From: Mugil cephalus
Lineage: Eukaryota; Chordata; Actinopteri; Mugiliformes; Mugilidae
Assembly (NCBI RefSeq): GCF_022458985.1
Contig: NC_061771.1
Coordinates: 34,104,117-34,168,116, forward strand
DNA: 64,000 nt
Reading direction: 5' to 3'
The notes below the pieces were generated by a model. The model had not been told where the DNA came from. It was given only the letters and a program-made list of their open reading frames with translations, and did not search any database. Every line of letters starts with the position of its first letter. The stretch's first letter is position 1. This document shows positions 1-9,544 of this stretch, in pieces. The position numbers were made by a program, and so were the translations under genes.

Positions 1-82
1 TTTTGATGTGAAAATCGATGCTAAAAGACACGTGTCTAGGTCGGAAGTATCGATATTTCTTTGATCGATACTCACATCCCTA
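1..82. mobile_element. hAT-like transposon end (truncated by window edge)
   Basis: This AT-rich end contains several TATCGAT-type subterminal motifs and finishes in CACATCCCTA directly before the NLR promoter. The same end lies before the promoter copy at 63070, so the insertion is older than the duplication that made the two copies. The family call rests on the terminus style (TAGGGATG read on the minus strand) and on a related end at 2505-2595 next to a BED-finger fragment. The other end is outside the window. Confidence 0.55.
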
Positions 83-660
83 GTTCCCTGGTTTCAGTTT
101 AGTTTCACTTCCACCAGGATCGTGTCGCAGGTATTTTTCTCTCCGTGTCAACCTCCGTCTGAAGGTAATGAAGCCGTTTTGAATGTTTTCTTGGTGAACA
201 TCAGCTGTCAGCAGCTCAGCTCCAACAGAAGCAGCAGAAATCTGCTGAACTTGACGTTAAACTGAGTCAAAGCTGAAAGGTTAGAGTCTGCATGAGGACT
301 AGTATGAAACTGATCCGCCATTTTCTAGAGATCACCTGTGATCACCTGTCTGTTTGAGGCCTTGGTTCATAGAAATGATTTTAGCGGATTTTCTTTTCTT
401 TTCAAACTGTCTCTGGAAGTAACTAATGGGTAAAACTGAGCTTTGAGTCGCCATTGCGCGTCACTTTAATCCCTTCATTACATGACTACATTAAGATCCA
501 TTAAAGGAGTGAAAGTGGAAACTTTAACCCTTCTCAGCTAAGTTTTAAGGAAATTCTTCTGGAGACAAAACAACATTTTCCAGGTTCCTCGTAAATTGAT
601 TCCTGTTGATTTAAAAGAGAGAAGTCATTATTAGTGACATCTGTTAAATGTTAGTTTGAA
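83..660 (+). promoter_or_regulatory. NLR-A promoter and untranslated exon 1
   Basis: This block is repeated upstream of every NLR copy in the window (39560, 41150, 63070). An interferon-type element lies at 101-114. The conserved transcript segment ends in GTCTGAAG with a splice donor GTAATG at 165. That donor is present in all four copies, which supports a real 5' untranslated exon spliced to UTR sequence near 2690. Beyond the donor the block is first-intron sequence, conserved to about 680. The start site cannot be placed exactly; it should lie just downstream of the element. Confidence 0.65.
101..114 (-). promoter_or_regulatory. ETS-IRF composite-like element (variant ISRE)
   Basis: The minus strand reads GTGGAAGTGAAACT. 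It differs by one base from the ISRE of the sister promoters and now fits the ETS-IRF composite consensus GGAANNGAAA, bound by PU.1/SpiB with IRF4/IRF8 in mammals. It lies about 50 bp before the end of untranslated exon 1. Function is inferred from the consensus and from its conserved position. Confidence 0.5.
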
Positions 661-725
661 TTGAATCAAAGGTCATTCTTCGCCATGTCTACATGTATGG
701 CAAACGGTTTTAAACAAAACACTGT

Positions 726-795
726 TATAATATAATATAATATAATATAATATAATATAATATAATATAATATAATATAATATAATATAATATAA
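726..795. repeat. (TATAA)n microsatellite
   Basis: About 14 uninterrupted copies of the 5-bp unit TATAA. Confidence 0.95.
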
Positions 796-959
796 AAGGT
801 TATTTAAACCAGAGTTTAGTAGTAATTGCAATGCAGCTCTGATTTGCTTTCTTCCAGAGCTACTTTTGTGGAGATTGAAGGTCGGTGGCGTTACTTGCTT
901 TTAACATTGAATGTGGCTTTTTTTCATGGGTATATTTATTACTTGTTGTTCCCTGAACT

Positions 960-1109
960 CAGTGTCAGGTCTGGGTGCTTGTCCTTTAAGTGCTTGGCTA
1001 AGTTGGAGGTGTTTCCACCCTTAGCCAGGCGCGTTTTAAAACACCGTTTGCACATTGGTGTGTCAGCGTTAATTGCCTCACCATGATCATTTGTTGTCAA
1101 ACCGAAGTA

Positions 1110-1110
<1 letters not shown>
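960..1110 (-). pseudogene. BED zinc-finger fragment of a hAT (ZBED-like) transposase
   Basis: On the minus strand the translation holds CKRCFKTRLAKGG, NTSNLAKHL and KDKHPDL. This is the C-x2-C ... H-x4-H pattern of a BED zinc finger as found at the N terminus of hAT/ZBED transposases. Only the finger is recognisable. Upstream on that strand the frame runs into a (GA)n tract coding Glu-Arg repeats, so the original start is lost or disrupted. It is a decayed transposase remnant, not a host gene. Confidence 0.7.

Positions 1111-1111
<1 letters not shown>

Positions 1112-1158
<47 letters not shown>
1112..1158. repeat. (CT)n microsatellite
   Basis: About 23 CT dinucleotides. It creates artificial Leu-Ser and Glu-Arg reading frames on the two strands. 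Confidence 0.95.
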
Positions 1159-1160
<2 letters not shown>

Positions 1161-1276
1161 CAAATGCAAACGCATTATCCGATGAAAACTCCGATTCCAA
1201 TCGCGTTATCTGGGTGTCTCAATCGGATAATGAGAACTCCGATTTTAATCGGAGTGCGCAAAGAAGCTTGCGTTCT

Positions 1277-1615
1277 ATGAATTACTGTACCTCACCGATG
1301 GAATTAAAAGTGTGGTTGATCTGAAAAAAAGCGGCCATTAGAGTAATAATGACGCACCGCTGCTGTCAGCTCCAGGTTGAGGAGCGACGCACGATCGCGG
1401 AGCTCCAGGAAGAGAGATTTGTCTGGAGGAATTTGTTGGTAAAAACTTAGAACAAGTTAGTTAAACCCTTGAGATTCATAAAGGTCTTCCAGACAAAAGC
1501 ACAGCTTCCCAGTGTTCAGCCACACTTTGAATATTGTTTATAACGCAAACAACTGTGAGATACGGTAATTCGAAATCGGCCGCTTTGACGGATCCTTCAC
1601 GGTTTAAATGGTTAA
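1277..1615. repeat. dispersed repeat related to the piggyBac-like MITE at 6493
   Basis: Blocks such as CCCTTGAGAT, GGTCTTCCAG, CCAGTGTTCAG and CGGTAATTC followed by GGCCGCTTTGACGGAT occur here and at 6540-6795 in the same order and orientation. The right end runs into TTAA. The left end is not recognisable here. Confidence 0.6.
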
Positions 1616-2595
1616 TAAAAAGATAAATCATTCGTGCATGCGCTGCTAATCTTGTCCATGCTTAAGGAGCATCATCAGTGGCCAAGACAATCAAATCGAT
1701 TGTAGTTCTATACTGGTATGTTTAAAGTGTAGGCTATTACTTTGAAAACACTTGGAATTTGACAATAAATGATATAGAAATGTGCATACGTTGTTTTTAT
1801 TTACATTAAGGTAAACTATTTCGAGTGACATTAGACCTTTGCTGGGAGGAAATTGTACGTGTGTGTGTGCACGGTGTGGGGGTGGAGGTAATTGTTTTTG
1901 GTTTATGTGTGTAAAGCACTTTGTGTTGCATTTCTGTATGCATGAAAGTTGCTTTATAAATAAAGTTTGATTTGATTTGATTTTTCTGCACTCAGAGTGG
2001 CCTGAACAGGAAATGGGCGGGATTTGACCAGAAAGTGGGTCGGGTTTTGTTGAAAAGGGCGGGGCTTTCACCGGTTACGTTATTATAAGCAGGCAATTGA
2101 TATGGGTTGATCAGAAACTGTGGTTTTGATCACGATAGCAAACGAACTAGTTACAGAACAAGTTTTGCAACAATGAATACAACACATGCTGTTGCACTTA
2201 TCAAGTAAAAAAAGAAAAAGAAAAAAATCTCCAACAGGGAGAGACGCAACGCGAGTCGCATTAATCTGCACCACGTCTGAACGAACCCACGTTTACCAGA
2301 ACTCCACTGGTTGATAAGTAAGTACAAACCAGAATAAAGACAAACCTGAAGCTGAAGAAACTCTAAACGTCAGATAACCAATAAGGATTTTCATGCAATC
2401 CGAGCACAGATTTTGACCAGTATTACTCCTATAATACTCGTACTCGGCAGAAGTGCTCGATTTGTACCGGATACTCAACTCTAATTGTCTAAATTACGTT
2501 GTAGTATCAGTATGAGTATCGATAAATATCGGTATCGACAAGGAGTATCGATATTGGTATCTGTATCGATACAATCATAATGATACACATCCCTA

Positions 2596-3026
2596 TTAAT
2601 AATGATACAAGCTCAAATCTACTGGATCCTGTAAAACGTGCTCTTATTGTGAAAATCTGCCTCCTCCCTCCTTCCTGTCCTCCTCCATCACAGGTGCAGC
2701 CCTGACTGGTTCCAGGAAGTATCTCACCTGAGTCTCTAGTGTCCAGGTGTGGAGTGGAGACTCTTCTTCTTCTTCAGCTCTTTGAATAAACGCTGAGTCT
2801 GGTTTGTCTTAGGGTCAGGGTTCACTAACTGTTTCTGTCTGTCATGTTTGGAGAAGATGTTCACTACAGAGTTTGGATCACAGCAGCTTTAACTGACAGA
2901 ATCAGAGCCAATCAGTGGAGGATCAGCTGATGTTTTTACAGCACAAATGATTCCAGTGAATGTTCAGATGAATGATTTGTGTTTCCTCTGCACATGAAGG
3001 TAGAAAGTTGATGTGGATTCAGCAGC
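2596..3026 (+). other. NLR-A 5' UTR / first-intron region
   Basis: This block is colinear with 41975-42436 upstream of NLR-B. An acceptor-like CATCACAG near 2693 starts a shared stretch probably containing an untranslated exon. A CTT run of four units at 2762 corresponds to a much expanded run in NLR-B. The coding ATG follows in the context AGCAGCATGG. Confidence 0.5.
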
Positions 3027-3205
3027 ATGGACCAGAGGGAGGACAAAGAGGAGGGAGTCAGACATCTGCAGGACGGGTTGACTGGTTTCAGTTGTCATTC
3101 AGAATCAGACTCAGAATCTGACCCCAGCTTTGTGTCCTTAAAGAGTGATCACTCACTTGATCGTGCCATTGATTTTAAAGGACATCAACCCTCTGCTCCT
3201 GAGAG
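3027..3205 (+). CDS. NLR-A coding exon 1 (N-terminal repeat peptide)
   Basis: It starts at MDQREDKEEG, the typical start of fish NLRC3-like proteins, and ends ...FKGHQPSAPER with donor AG|GTAAAA (phase 2). It is Ser/Asp-rich, with the repeat motif SFVSLKSDHS. The start is chosen because the same ATG is conserved in NLR-B. No death-fold domain is visible. Confidence 0.85.
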
Positions 3206-3373
3206 GTAAAATGTTTCCTCCATGTTTCTGATTCATGTTTAAACTGTTATTGATCCAGAGAAGTTTTATTAACCAGTTTATTTCTCTTCAGTATCATTAA
3301 TCTCATGTAAATGTGTTACATCTGGAAGCTGTCCAGTCTAACCAGACTTGAACTGATTCTTCTTCTCTAACAG

Positions 3374-3469
3374 GATCAGTCCAGACCCCAGCTGTGTTTC
3401 CCTCAACAGTGATCAGTCACATCATCGCATCATTGAATTTAAAGGACATCAACCCTCTGCTCCTAAGAG
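3374..3469 (+). CDS. NLR-A coding exon 2 (repeat peptide)
   Basis: It is 96 nt, acceptor CAG and donor AG|GTAAAC, and encodes SPDPSCVSLNSDQS ... FKGHQPSAPKR. It repeats the end of exon 1, so one exon equals one repeat of about 32 residues. It stays in frame with exon 1 (phase 2 to phase 2). Confidence 0.85.
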
Positions 3470-3647
3470 GTAAACCAGTGTCCAGCTTCATCCATGAGTC
3501 AGAGGAGACTAGCTCCTTTCTACAGTTTCCACTTTAACCTGTGGAGGTTGATTTGAGAAGCAGGCTTTGGATCATAGGACACTGGTTTGAATGGTAACTG
3601 ACAGGTAGAACATGTGTGTGGGTGGAGTGAAGAAGCCATATCCATGG

Positions 3648-4301
3648 TAGGGTTGGGCGGTATACGGTATAAGTATACCGCGGTGTCTTCAAAAGCAACG
3701 GTATCAGTTTCAAATCATCATTACACTCATCAAAAAAATTGCAGTGTACTATATGGGAGATAAGGATTAAATATAAGATATAATTAATTCAATGCCTAAA
3801 ATGATTTTATGTCCACTGTCGTAGTGGGCGCACATCTGCACAGAAACTGTTCTGGATCGTCAGGTAAATTTAACTGTTTGACTGTTGATTTGCACTTCTT
3901 AAGCTGATAAAAGTGATAATATTGTGCACATATGTTGTTATTGTTTCATCAGTAGTGTTTGGTATTCAGTTTCTGAAAGGTGTAGGCACAAGCCAACAGC
4001 CTGATGATGCTGCTGGGCCCGTCCGCGGCGCGTTGCGTGAGTGTCGTGTTGCTATATGCTACGTAGTTAATAAGTTTCGCTCTTGTCTGTTTTTACGACC
4101 GGCAGTTTGCACGGGTGATTTATTTTGAAAATCCTCCAGATTCTCTTTCTTTTTACTGTGTCTGGCTTACGCCCACTCGAGGTGGTCTGTGTAAACTGAC
4201 GCGTGCTTCGTCATTTTTAATTAGTCACGGTAATGCCGTATACCGCGGTAAAACGTGGAGACGGTATGAAGGTATCAAAATTCAGATACCGCCCAACCCT
4301 A
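3648..4301. mobile_element. 654-bp non-autonomous hAT element in an NLR-A intron
   Basis: The termini are TAGGGTTGGGCGGTAT and its inverted copy ATACCGCCCAACCCTA. The 8-bp duplication ATCCATGG flanks both sides (3640-3647 and 4302-4309). NLR-B at 43051 has the uninterrupted site with a single ATCCATGG, so it is a clean insertion after the duplication. No transposase is visible. Confidence 0.92.
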
Positions 4302-5159
4302 ATCCATGGCTGCAGTAGCTATGAGGACACTGCCTGTTGGTTATTGGGGTCCAAGCAGCAACGCTGCAGGAACTCCATTGTTTTTGTTAGTGTTATTATT
4401 GGGGTCCAAGCAGCGAAGTGTGTTATTCTACGTTCTTTATTACAGGATAACAATAGGGGACCTAGAGTTAGAGAATTTGTGTGAAATCGCCTGAAATTTT
4501 TCTCTTTCCACGCTCGTCCTGGCCACAATTTACACACATGATTTTTTCCACAGTCGTAGACAAACTTGTTGTGTCTCTCACAATGTGCTCAGCAAAGCAG
4601 TGAGATGTCCACAATTTAAACTGGGAGCCTCTGTTTGTGGTAAAGTACCTGTCTGCTCTCCATTCACTCCAGTGCAAAGATTTTCTGAGAGAAGGAGAAG
4701 AGACGTTTGTTTTTAACTCGTGAATGTGTCCAAAATATTTACAAGGACAAAACACATATCAAAGTCTTCAGGAAGGTCTTACGACGCCCACGGTCTGTTT
4801 GTTTTTCTGATAGGAGCTACTGTTTTATCACAGTAAGCCAATATGTGAGACCAGTGAAAAGGAGGGAAATCTATCTCTTTTCTGTGTCCCGGCTCTGCGC
4901 CTTCCGTCGTCATGACGACCACTGTGAGTTGCCACGGCAACAGCTGAGCCACAGCTCTGGGCCACAGCTGAGACCAGTTCATTCATCAGATGTCTCTGCT
5001 GTTAATACAGCTGATCCCTGTGTCCCACACATTAATGTTACAACAACACACACCAACACAAACACACAGGTACCTTTATGTTATTAGTTACAAATACACA
5101 CAGGAAGAGTAGTAGGATACACAAACATGCGCGCGAAAGCACACATTAATCTCTCACAC

Positions 5160-5700
5160 ACAGCTAACTGTGCTAACCGTAAGCTAACTGTGCTAAATGT
5201 AGGCTAACTGTGCTAACTTACAACAACACACATTCACTACACTGGTAATTTTGTGATTACAGTGACATACACGCGCGCGCAAGCGCGCTTGAACATAAAC
5301 ACACAGGTAACTTTATGTTATTAGAGCTACATATACACACAGGAAGAGTAGTAGGATGCACAATAATGCGCACGAAAGCGTGCATTACTCTCTCACACAC
5401 AGGCTAACTGTGCTAACCGTAAGCTAACTGTGCTAACCAAAGGCTAACCGTGCTAAATGTGGGTTAAGTGACACTGTGGGTCAAGTGTGCGACATGTGGG
5501 TTGACTGAACTAAATACTACTACACTACTACTACTACACTAACTGTGCTAAATGTAGGCTAATTATGCTAACCGTAAGCTAACTGTGCTAGATGTGAGTT
5601 AACTGTGCTAACTGCAGGTTAACTGTACTCACTGTAAGCTAACTGTGCTAACCATAAGCTAATTGTGCGAAATGTTGGCAAAGTGTGCTAACTCCCATGT
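5160..5700. repeat. degenerate minisatellite, unit about 18-20 bp
   Basis: Many variants of GCTAACTGTGCTAACCGTAA repeat in tandem, interrupted at 5220-5400 by unique blocks that are themselves duplicated (the segment with AGGAAGAGTAGTAGGAT occurs at about 5102 and 5340). Units vary at several positions, so the array is old. Confidence 0.8.
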
Positions 5701-6492
5701 TGACAGAGGCGGTACCCGACATTAGCTCCCGTAGCCCCTTCAAAATTTCCCAGAGGGAGTTTTCTAGTTATTATTATTCTTCCGTCTTTGGACATTGGAG
5801 TCTATGGCAGCCCATAGAACCGTATGGTAAAAAGTTGTAAAATTTTGCACCTAGCTCAAAGACAGTTGTATATTTAATTTGCCTGAGTTACATGTTGTCA
5901 GTCAATACGTACTAGCGCCACTAACGGGTCCCCACTAGGGGGAGCTCAAAGACCACATATTTGCAACTGTCTCTTCATACGAACCACTGCTGGCCCATTT
6001 TTTTTACATCTCTCCCACAGGGGGAACTCAAAGGCCGCACATTTCGGCTGTTTTCTAATTTCTTTTCATATGAACCGCTGACGGCCGGGTTTTTTGCATC
6101 TCCCCATGGCGTTATCCTCGCAGAAATTATCAATTAATTTCTGCGAGGGCCACTTGAAAAATCTGAACTGTGTTGGAGGCCAAACCAAACAATAACTTGA
6201 ACGTAATTCTGCTCAATACTAATGTTCCCCCATTGCAAAAAGCAGTAAATTATATTTGTTAATAAGCTGCTACTCGCTATTCGGAAACATGAAAATCCTC
6301 TGTAAATATTTATTTATATTTATGGGTTTTGCTGTAGGTTTAAGAGGAAAATGAAACACAATCGATCTGTAGTTTTGGATAAAACGCATTGGAATGTTTT
6401 GTTCTCTTTGGAAAACTTCAGTGGATCAAGGAGGGACCATGTAGCTACATTAATTATTTTCTGTATCTCAATAAAGCTCAATAAATGTTTAA

Positions 6493-6820
6493 CTCTTTAA
6501 GACCTGAATGTTCGTCTGCCCACAAAGAGAAACTTGCTGTATTTGAATTACCGTAACTCCCCGATGGACAATATTCAAGTTGCGCCTTCTAGAAAAAACG
6601 CTGCCATTACGGTAATGATGACGCAAGGTTGCTGCAATTTGTTTGTAAAAACAAAGTTAGTTATACCCTTGAGATGTCACGAAGGTCTTCCAGGCAAAAG
6701 CACAACTAACCAGTGTTCAGTCACAATGAATATTATCAATAGCGCAAACCACTGTGACTTACGGTAATTCAAAATCGGCCGCTTTGACGGATGCCAGCGA
6801 TCTGTTCAGGCTTTTGAGGG
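6493..6820. mobile_element. piggyBac-like MITE
   Basis: A 328-bp element bounded by TTAA on both sides (6489-6492 and 6821-6824). The ends CTCTTTAAGACCTGAA and TTCAGGCTTTTGAGGG form an imperfect inverted pair (11 of 16). TTAA targets are the piggyBac signature. A related block lies at 1277-1615. Confidence 0.6.
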
Positions 6821-7199
6821 TTAATAGATGCAAGAAGCTGTTTCAATCTTACTTTTTTAAAGAATTAACGATCTAACAGTGCAATGACGTAAATAATACA
6901 TCATGGCTCAAAATAAAAGCAACACAGTCGTATTGCATGCACAGCATAAATACTCATCTTCATCTGTGCTTATGACTGACGTACCGCGGGCCAGACGGGA
7001 ATGCCCAAAGGGCCGAATGTGGCTCGCGGGCCGTAAAATACCCAGGTCTGCTGTATGGAGTCCATAACTGCTTGGACCCTCATTGCTGCTTGAATCTATA
7101 TTTACCTACATTTGTGTACGTAACTTTTGAACCGAAATTTACAAACAAGGTATCCTTGTAATCCTTGGATCGTGCTGAGTTCAGCCTACCCTATGACGT

Positions 7200-8180
7200 C
7201 ATTATGCGTCGTGATAGATTTTCCGCCATCTTGGATTTTGACAAAAACCTTTAAAAGTTTTCACGGGTCGCAAATTTTGTCCGATTCCCATGAAAATCGG
7301 CACAGACTATCTTCAGAGCAAGCCACACAGAAATTACCAATTGTCGTTCTCAGTTTCACATTTGTACGACCGCCACAGCCAATCAAAAGTGGCGGCGAAG
7401 GCACCGTTTTTGATGTGAGCTCATATCTGGGCAACGGTCTGACATATTGACATCACATTTGGCAATATAGGTCCTGACCCGGTCCCAAGTGGACACCATG
7501 AATTTGGTGTCGTTTGGCCTCTAGGAGGCGCTGTAATCGCTGTAATTTGCTCATATCTCTTGATGGGTTTATATTTGAAATGACATGGTGACATCCACAG
7601 GTACTGTGGGGTGCCCCATTGATAGTTCATGCCAACTTTTCATGTTAGCCAATCGTTGTCATCGGTGGCGGCGCCAAACAGGAAGTTTGCTCGTATCTCA
7701 GCGACGCTTTGACTTTTGAAGACCAAACTTGGTCGGACTCTTTGGGACCCCCTCCGAAATGGCCCCAACAAAAATTTGGTGTCATTCGGCCACCAGGGGC
7801 GCTGTAATTAACAAATTGTGTTGTTGCTCTTTTCTTTCGACGTTTTAAGATTTCAGAGTAAATTTTCATGTCTGCTGATACTGTGGAGTGTCGCCTTTCA
7901 GGATCCGGCAAAATTTGCAAGAATTTGTCCGCCATTTTGGATTTTGTCAAAAACCTTTAACAAGTTTCACGGGTCACAAATTTTGTCCGATTTCTCACGA
8001 AAATTGGCACAGACTATCTTTAGACCGAGCCGCAAAAAAGTTACTGAGTGGCATTTTCATTGTCCAATCCGTTTGCCACCACAGCCAATCAAAATTGCCA
8101 GTGAAGCCACCAACCAGGAAGTCAGCTCGTATTTCTGCCAGTCCGTGGCCAATTCACTCCAAACTTCTCGTCAAGGCTTA
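7200..8180. repeat. tandem pair of about 720-bp repeat units
   Basis: The block TCCGCCATCTTGGATTTTG...ACAAAAACC...CACAGACTATCTT...CACAGCCAATCAAAA at 7218-7395 recurs at 7928-8095 in the same orientation. It lies inside the 3.9-kb insertion. Confidence 0.75.
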
Positions 8181-8920
8181 TGGCTGATGGCCGGTGTGCT
8201 TGGACACCCACATTGCTGCACACAGCTACAATTTAACATATTATCCTATGTCACTTTGACAACAGGTTACTGAAGTTCTTACAACACCAATTACTATTTC
8301 AAATATTTCTATTTTTATTCCAAATGTCCCAACTACAAAATAAATCCTAAACTGAAATTTCAAATTGATCAGAATTAAAAGTTTACGTCAACCATAGACT
8401 GTATTTAAAAGAACCAGTTGGTTGAGTCTTGACAAGTAGTTGAAAGTTTATCAAGTTATGATTTAAATGGTGCTTAAATAAATACTATGAAAAACAACTT
8501 TTCTCTGGCATGTAGTTGCAGTAGAATATTTTTCCCCAAATCTTTTCCAATAGGATTACGTGATGACAAACAGGGTTTTTCATAGGAGTTGATCAGAGTC
8601 ATTTCAAGTGATGATAGGTGTGAACTATTTGACATTTTCTTCATTACCTATGTCTACAGTGCTACTGGGAGAAACTTTGTGTCACAACATGTATCCAGAA
8701 GACAGAACTCAAACCAGACACACACACAAGAAACCAAAGGACTTGATGATAAACTAAGTCATAGTTTATTAAGGACGAAGGAAACAAAAAGAGCTGCAGA
8801 GTGTGGCAGGATAATCCAGTAAACCAAAAGCAAGACAAACTGTGTCTGTGACTGTGTGAATGTGTTTGTCTCTGTGTGGACAGACATGATGAGAGCTAAT
8901 TGTTGATGATTGGTCCACAG

Positions 8921-8999
8921 AGTCCACCAGCAGAGCTCAGAGGTTCTCAGTGGTCAGTCTACCCAGCAGCATCAGACACAGCTGGACTCCATCTTTCTG
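8921..8999 (+). CDS. NLR-A coding exon 3 (linker)
   Basis: It encodes VHQQSSEVLSGQ, then QHQTQLDSIFL, the conserved linker before FISNA in fish NLRC3-like proteins. Acceptor CCACAG at 8915-8920; the exon joins exon 2 in phase 2 and ends in phase 0 before GTCTGT. Intact. Confidence 0.75.
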
Positions 9000-9145
9000 G
9001 TCTGTACATGTACAACAACTACTTTCCATCATGTCCATGCTGCTCTTTGTAGACCAGTGGATTGTCAGTGTGTCCAACATGGATCTGATGTTTGTCTCCA
9101 TGGTTTCAGTCTACTTGTGTCATTCATATTGTCTTCTTTTCCCAG

Positions 9146-9375
9146 CTGCTGGGGGGACAACATCATCACTTTTATAAGAAACGAGCTGAAGAAGATCCAG
9201 AAGGTTGTGAGTCCAGATTACCCAGAATGCTCAGAGAGTCAGAGGGAGGATGAGGAGGTGTTGGAGGGTGAGGATGAAGAGCAGAGGAGGAGCAGCAGAG
9301 ATTTATTAGTGAAGATAACAGTGAACTTCCTGAGGAGAATGAAGCAGGAGGAGCTGGCTGACTGTCTGCAGAGCA
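9146..9375 (+). pseudogene. NLR-A coding exon 4 (FISNA, first part), frameshifted
   Basis: It encodes ITFIRNELKKIQKV, DYPECSESQREDEEV and VNFLRRMKQEELADCL, characteristic of the fish-specific NACHT-associated region. It is 230 nt against 229 in NLR-B. An extra base in the G-run at 9151-9156 shifts the frame right at the start. Confidence 0.75.
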
Positions 9376-9544
9376 GTAAGAGGATTTCTCTAAAATTTGA
9401 AGCTGCTGGAGAAATGAGACATTTACTAATGTCTCAAGAGATGAACCAAGATATATTCACACACTCAATCTTTAGAGCAATGACATGTTGGAATATTTAC
9501 TGGAGAGTTTATTTTTTCATCTTATTTGTTGTTTGTTCATTCAG

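Larger units (their letters stand above)
684..2595 (-). mobile_element. hAT-derived insertion in the NLR-A 5' region
   Basis: NLR-B lacks this stretch: homology with its 5' region stops after the motif ending near 683 (41866 in B) and resumes at 2596 (about 41975 in B). About 100 bp of the ancestral sequence is replaced. The right end is CACATCCCTA with repeated TATCGAT motifs, like the ends at 82 and 63069. A BED-type zinc finger is readable on the minus strand. The insert also holds a (TATAA)n array, a (CT)n array and a piggyBac-MITE-like block at 1277-1615. It is a composite of nested, decayed elements. Confidence 0.6.
4341..8230. mobile_element. 3.9-kb composite repeat insertion absent from NLR-B
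   Basis: In NLR-B the sequence runs directly from ...CCTGTTAGTTAT to TTAACATATT (about 43088-43099). In NLR-A about 3.9 kb lies between the same flanks. The insert begins near TTGGGGTCCAAGCAGC and ends near GCTTGGACACCCACATTGCTG, an imperfect inverted pair. It holds a GCTAACTGT minisatellite (5160-5700), a hairpin at 6116, a piggyBac-like MITE at 6493, and two copies about 720 bp apart of a block containing TGGATTTTG and CACAGCCAATCAAAA. I could not define a target duplication or a superfamily. No coding capacity is recognised. Confidence 0.75.

Noticed and set aside
939-1280. Open frames rich in Leu-Ser (+) and Glu-Arg (-)
   Set aside because: They come from the (CT)n tract at 1112-1158; only the BED-finger part on the minus strand has family-like residues.
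5160-5700. CRISPR-like array
   Set aside because: Units are adjacent and degenerate with no unique spacers, and the genome is eukaryotic; it is a minisatellite.
5740-6160. Hairpin CCTCGCAGAAATTA / TAATTTCTGCGAGG at 6116-6148 as a terminator or regulatory RNA
   Set aside because: It lies inside a transposon-derived block of a eukaryotic intron; a foldback end of a repeat is more likely.
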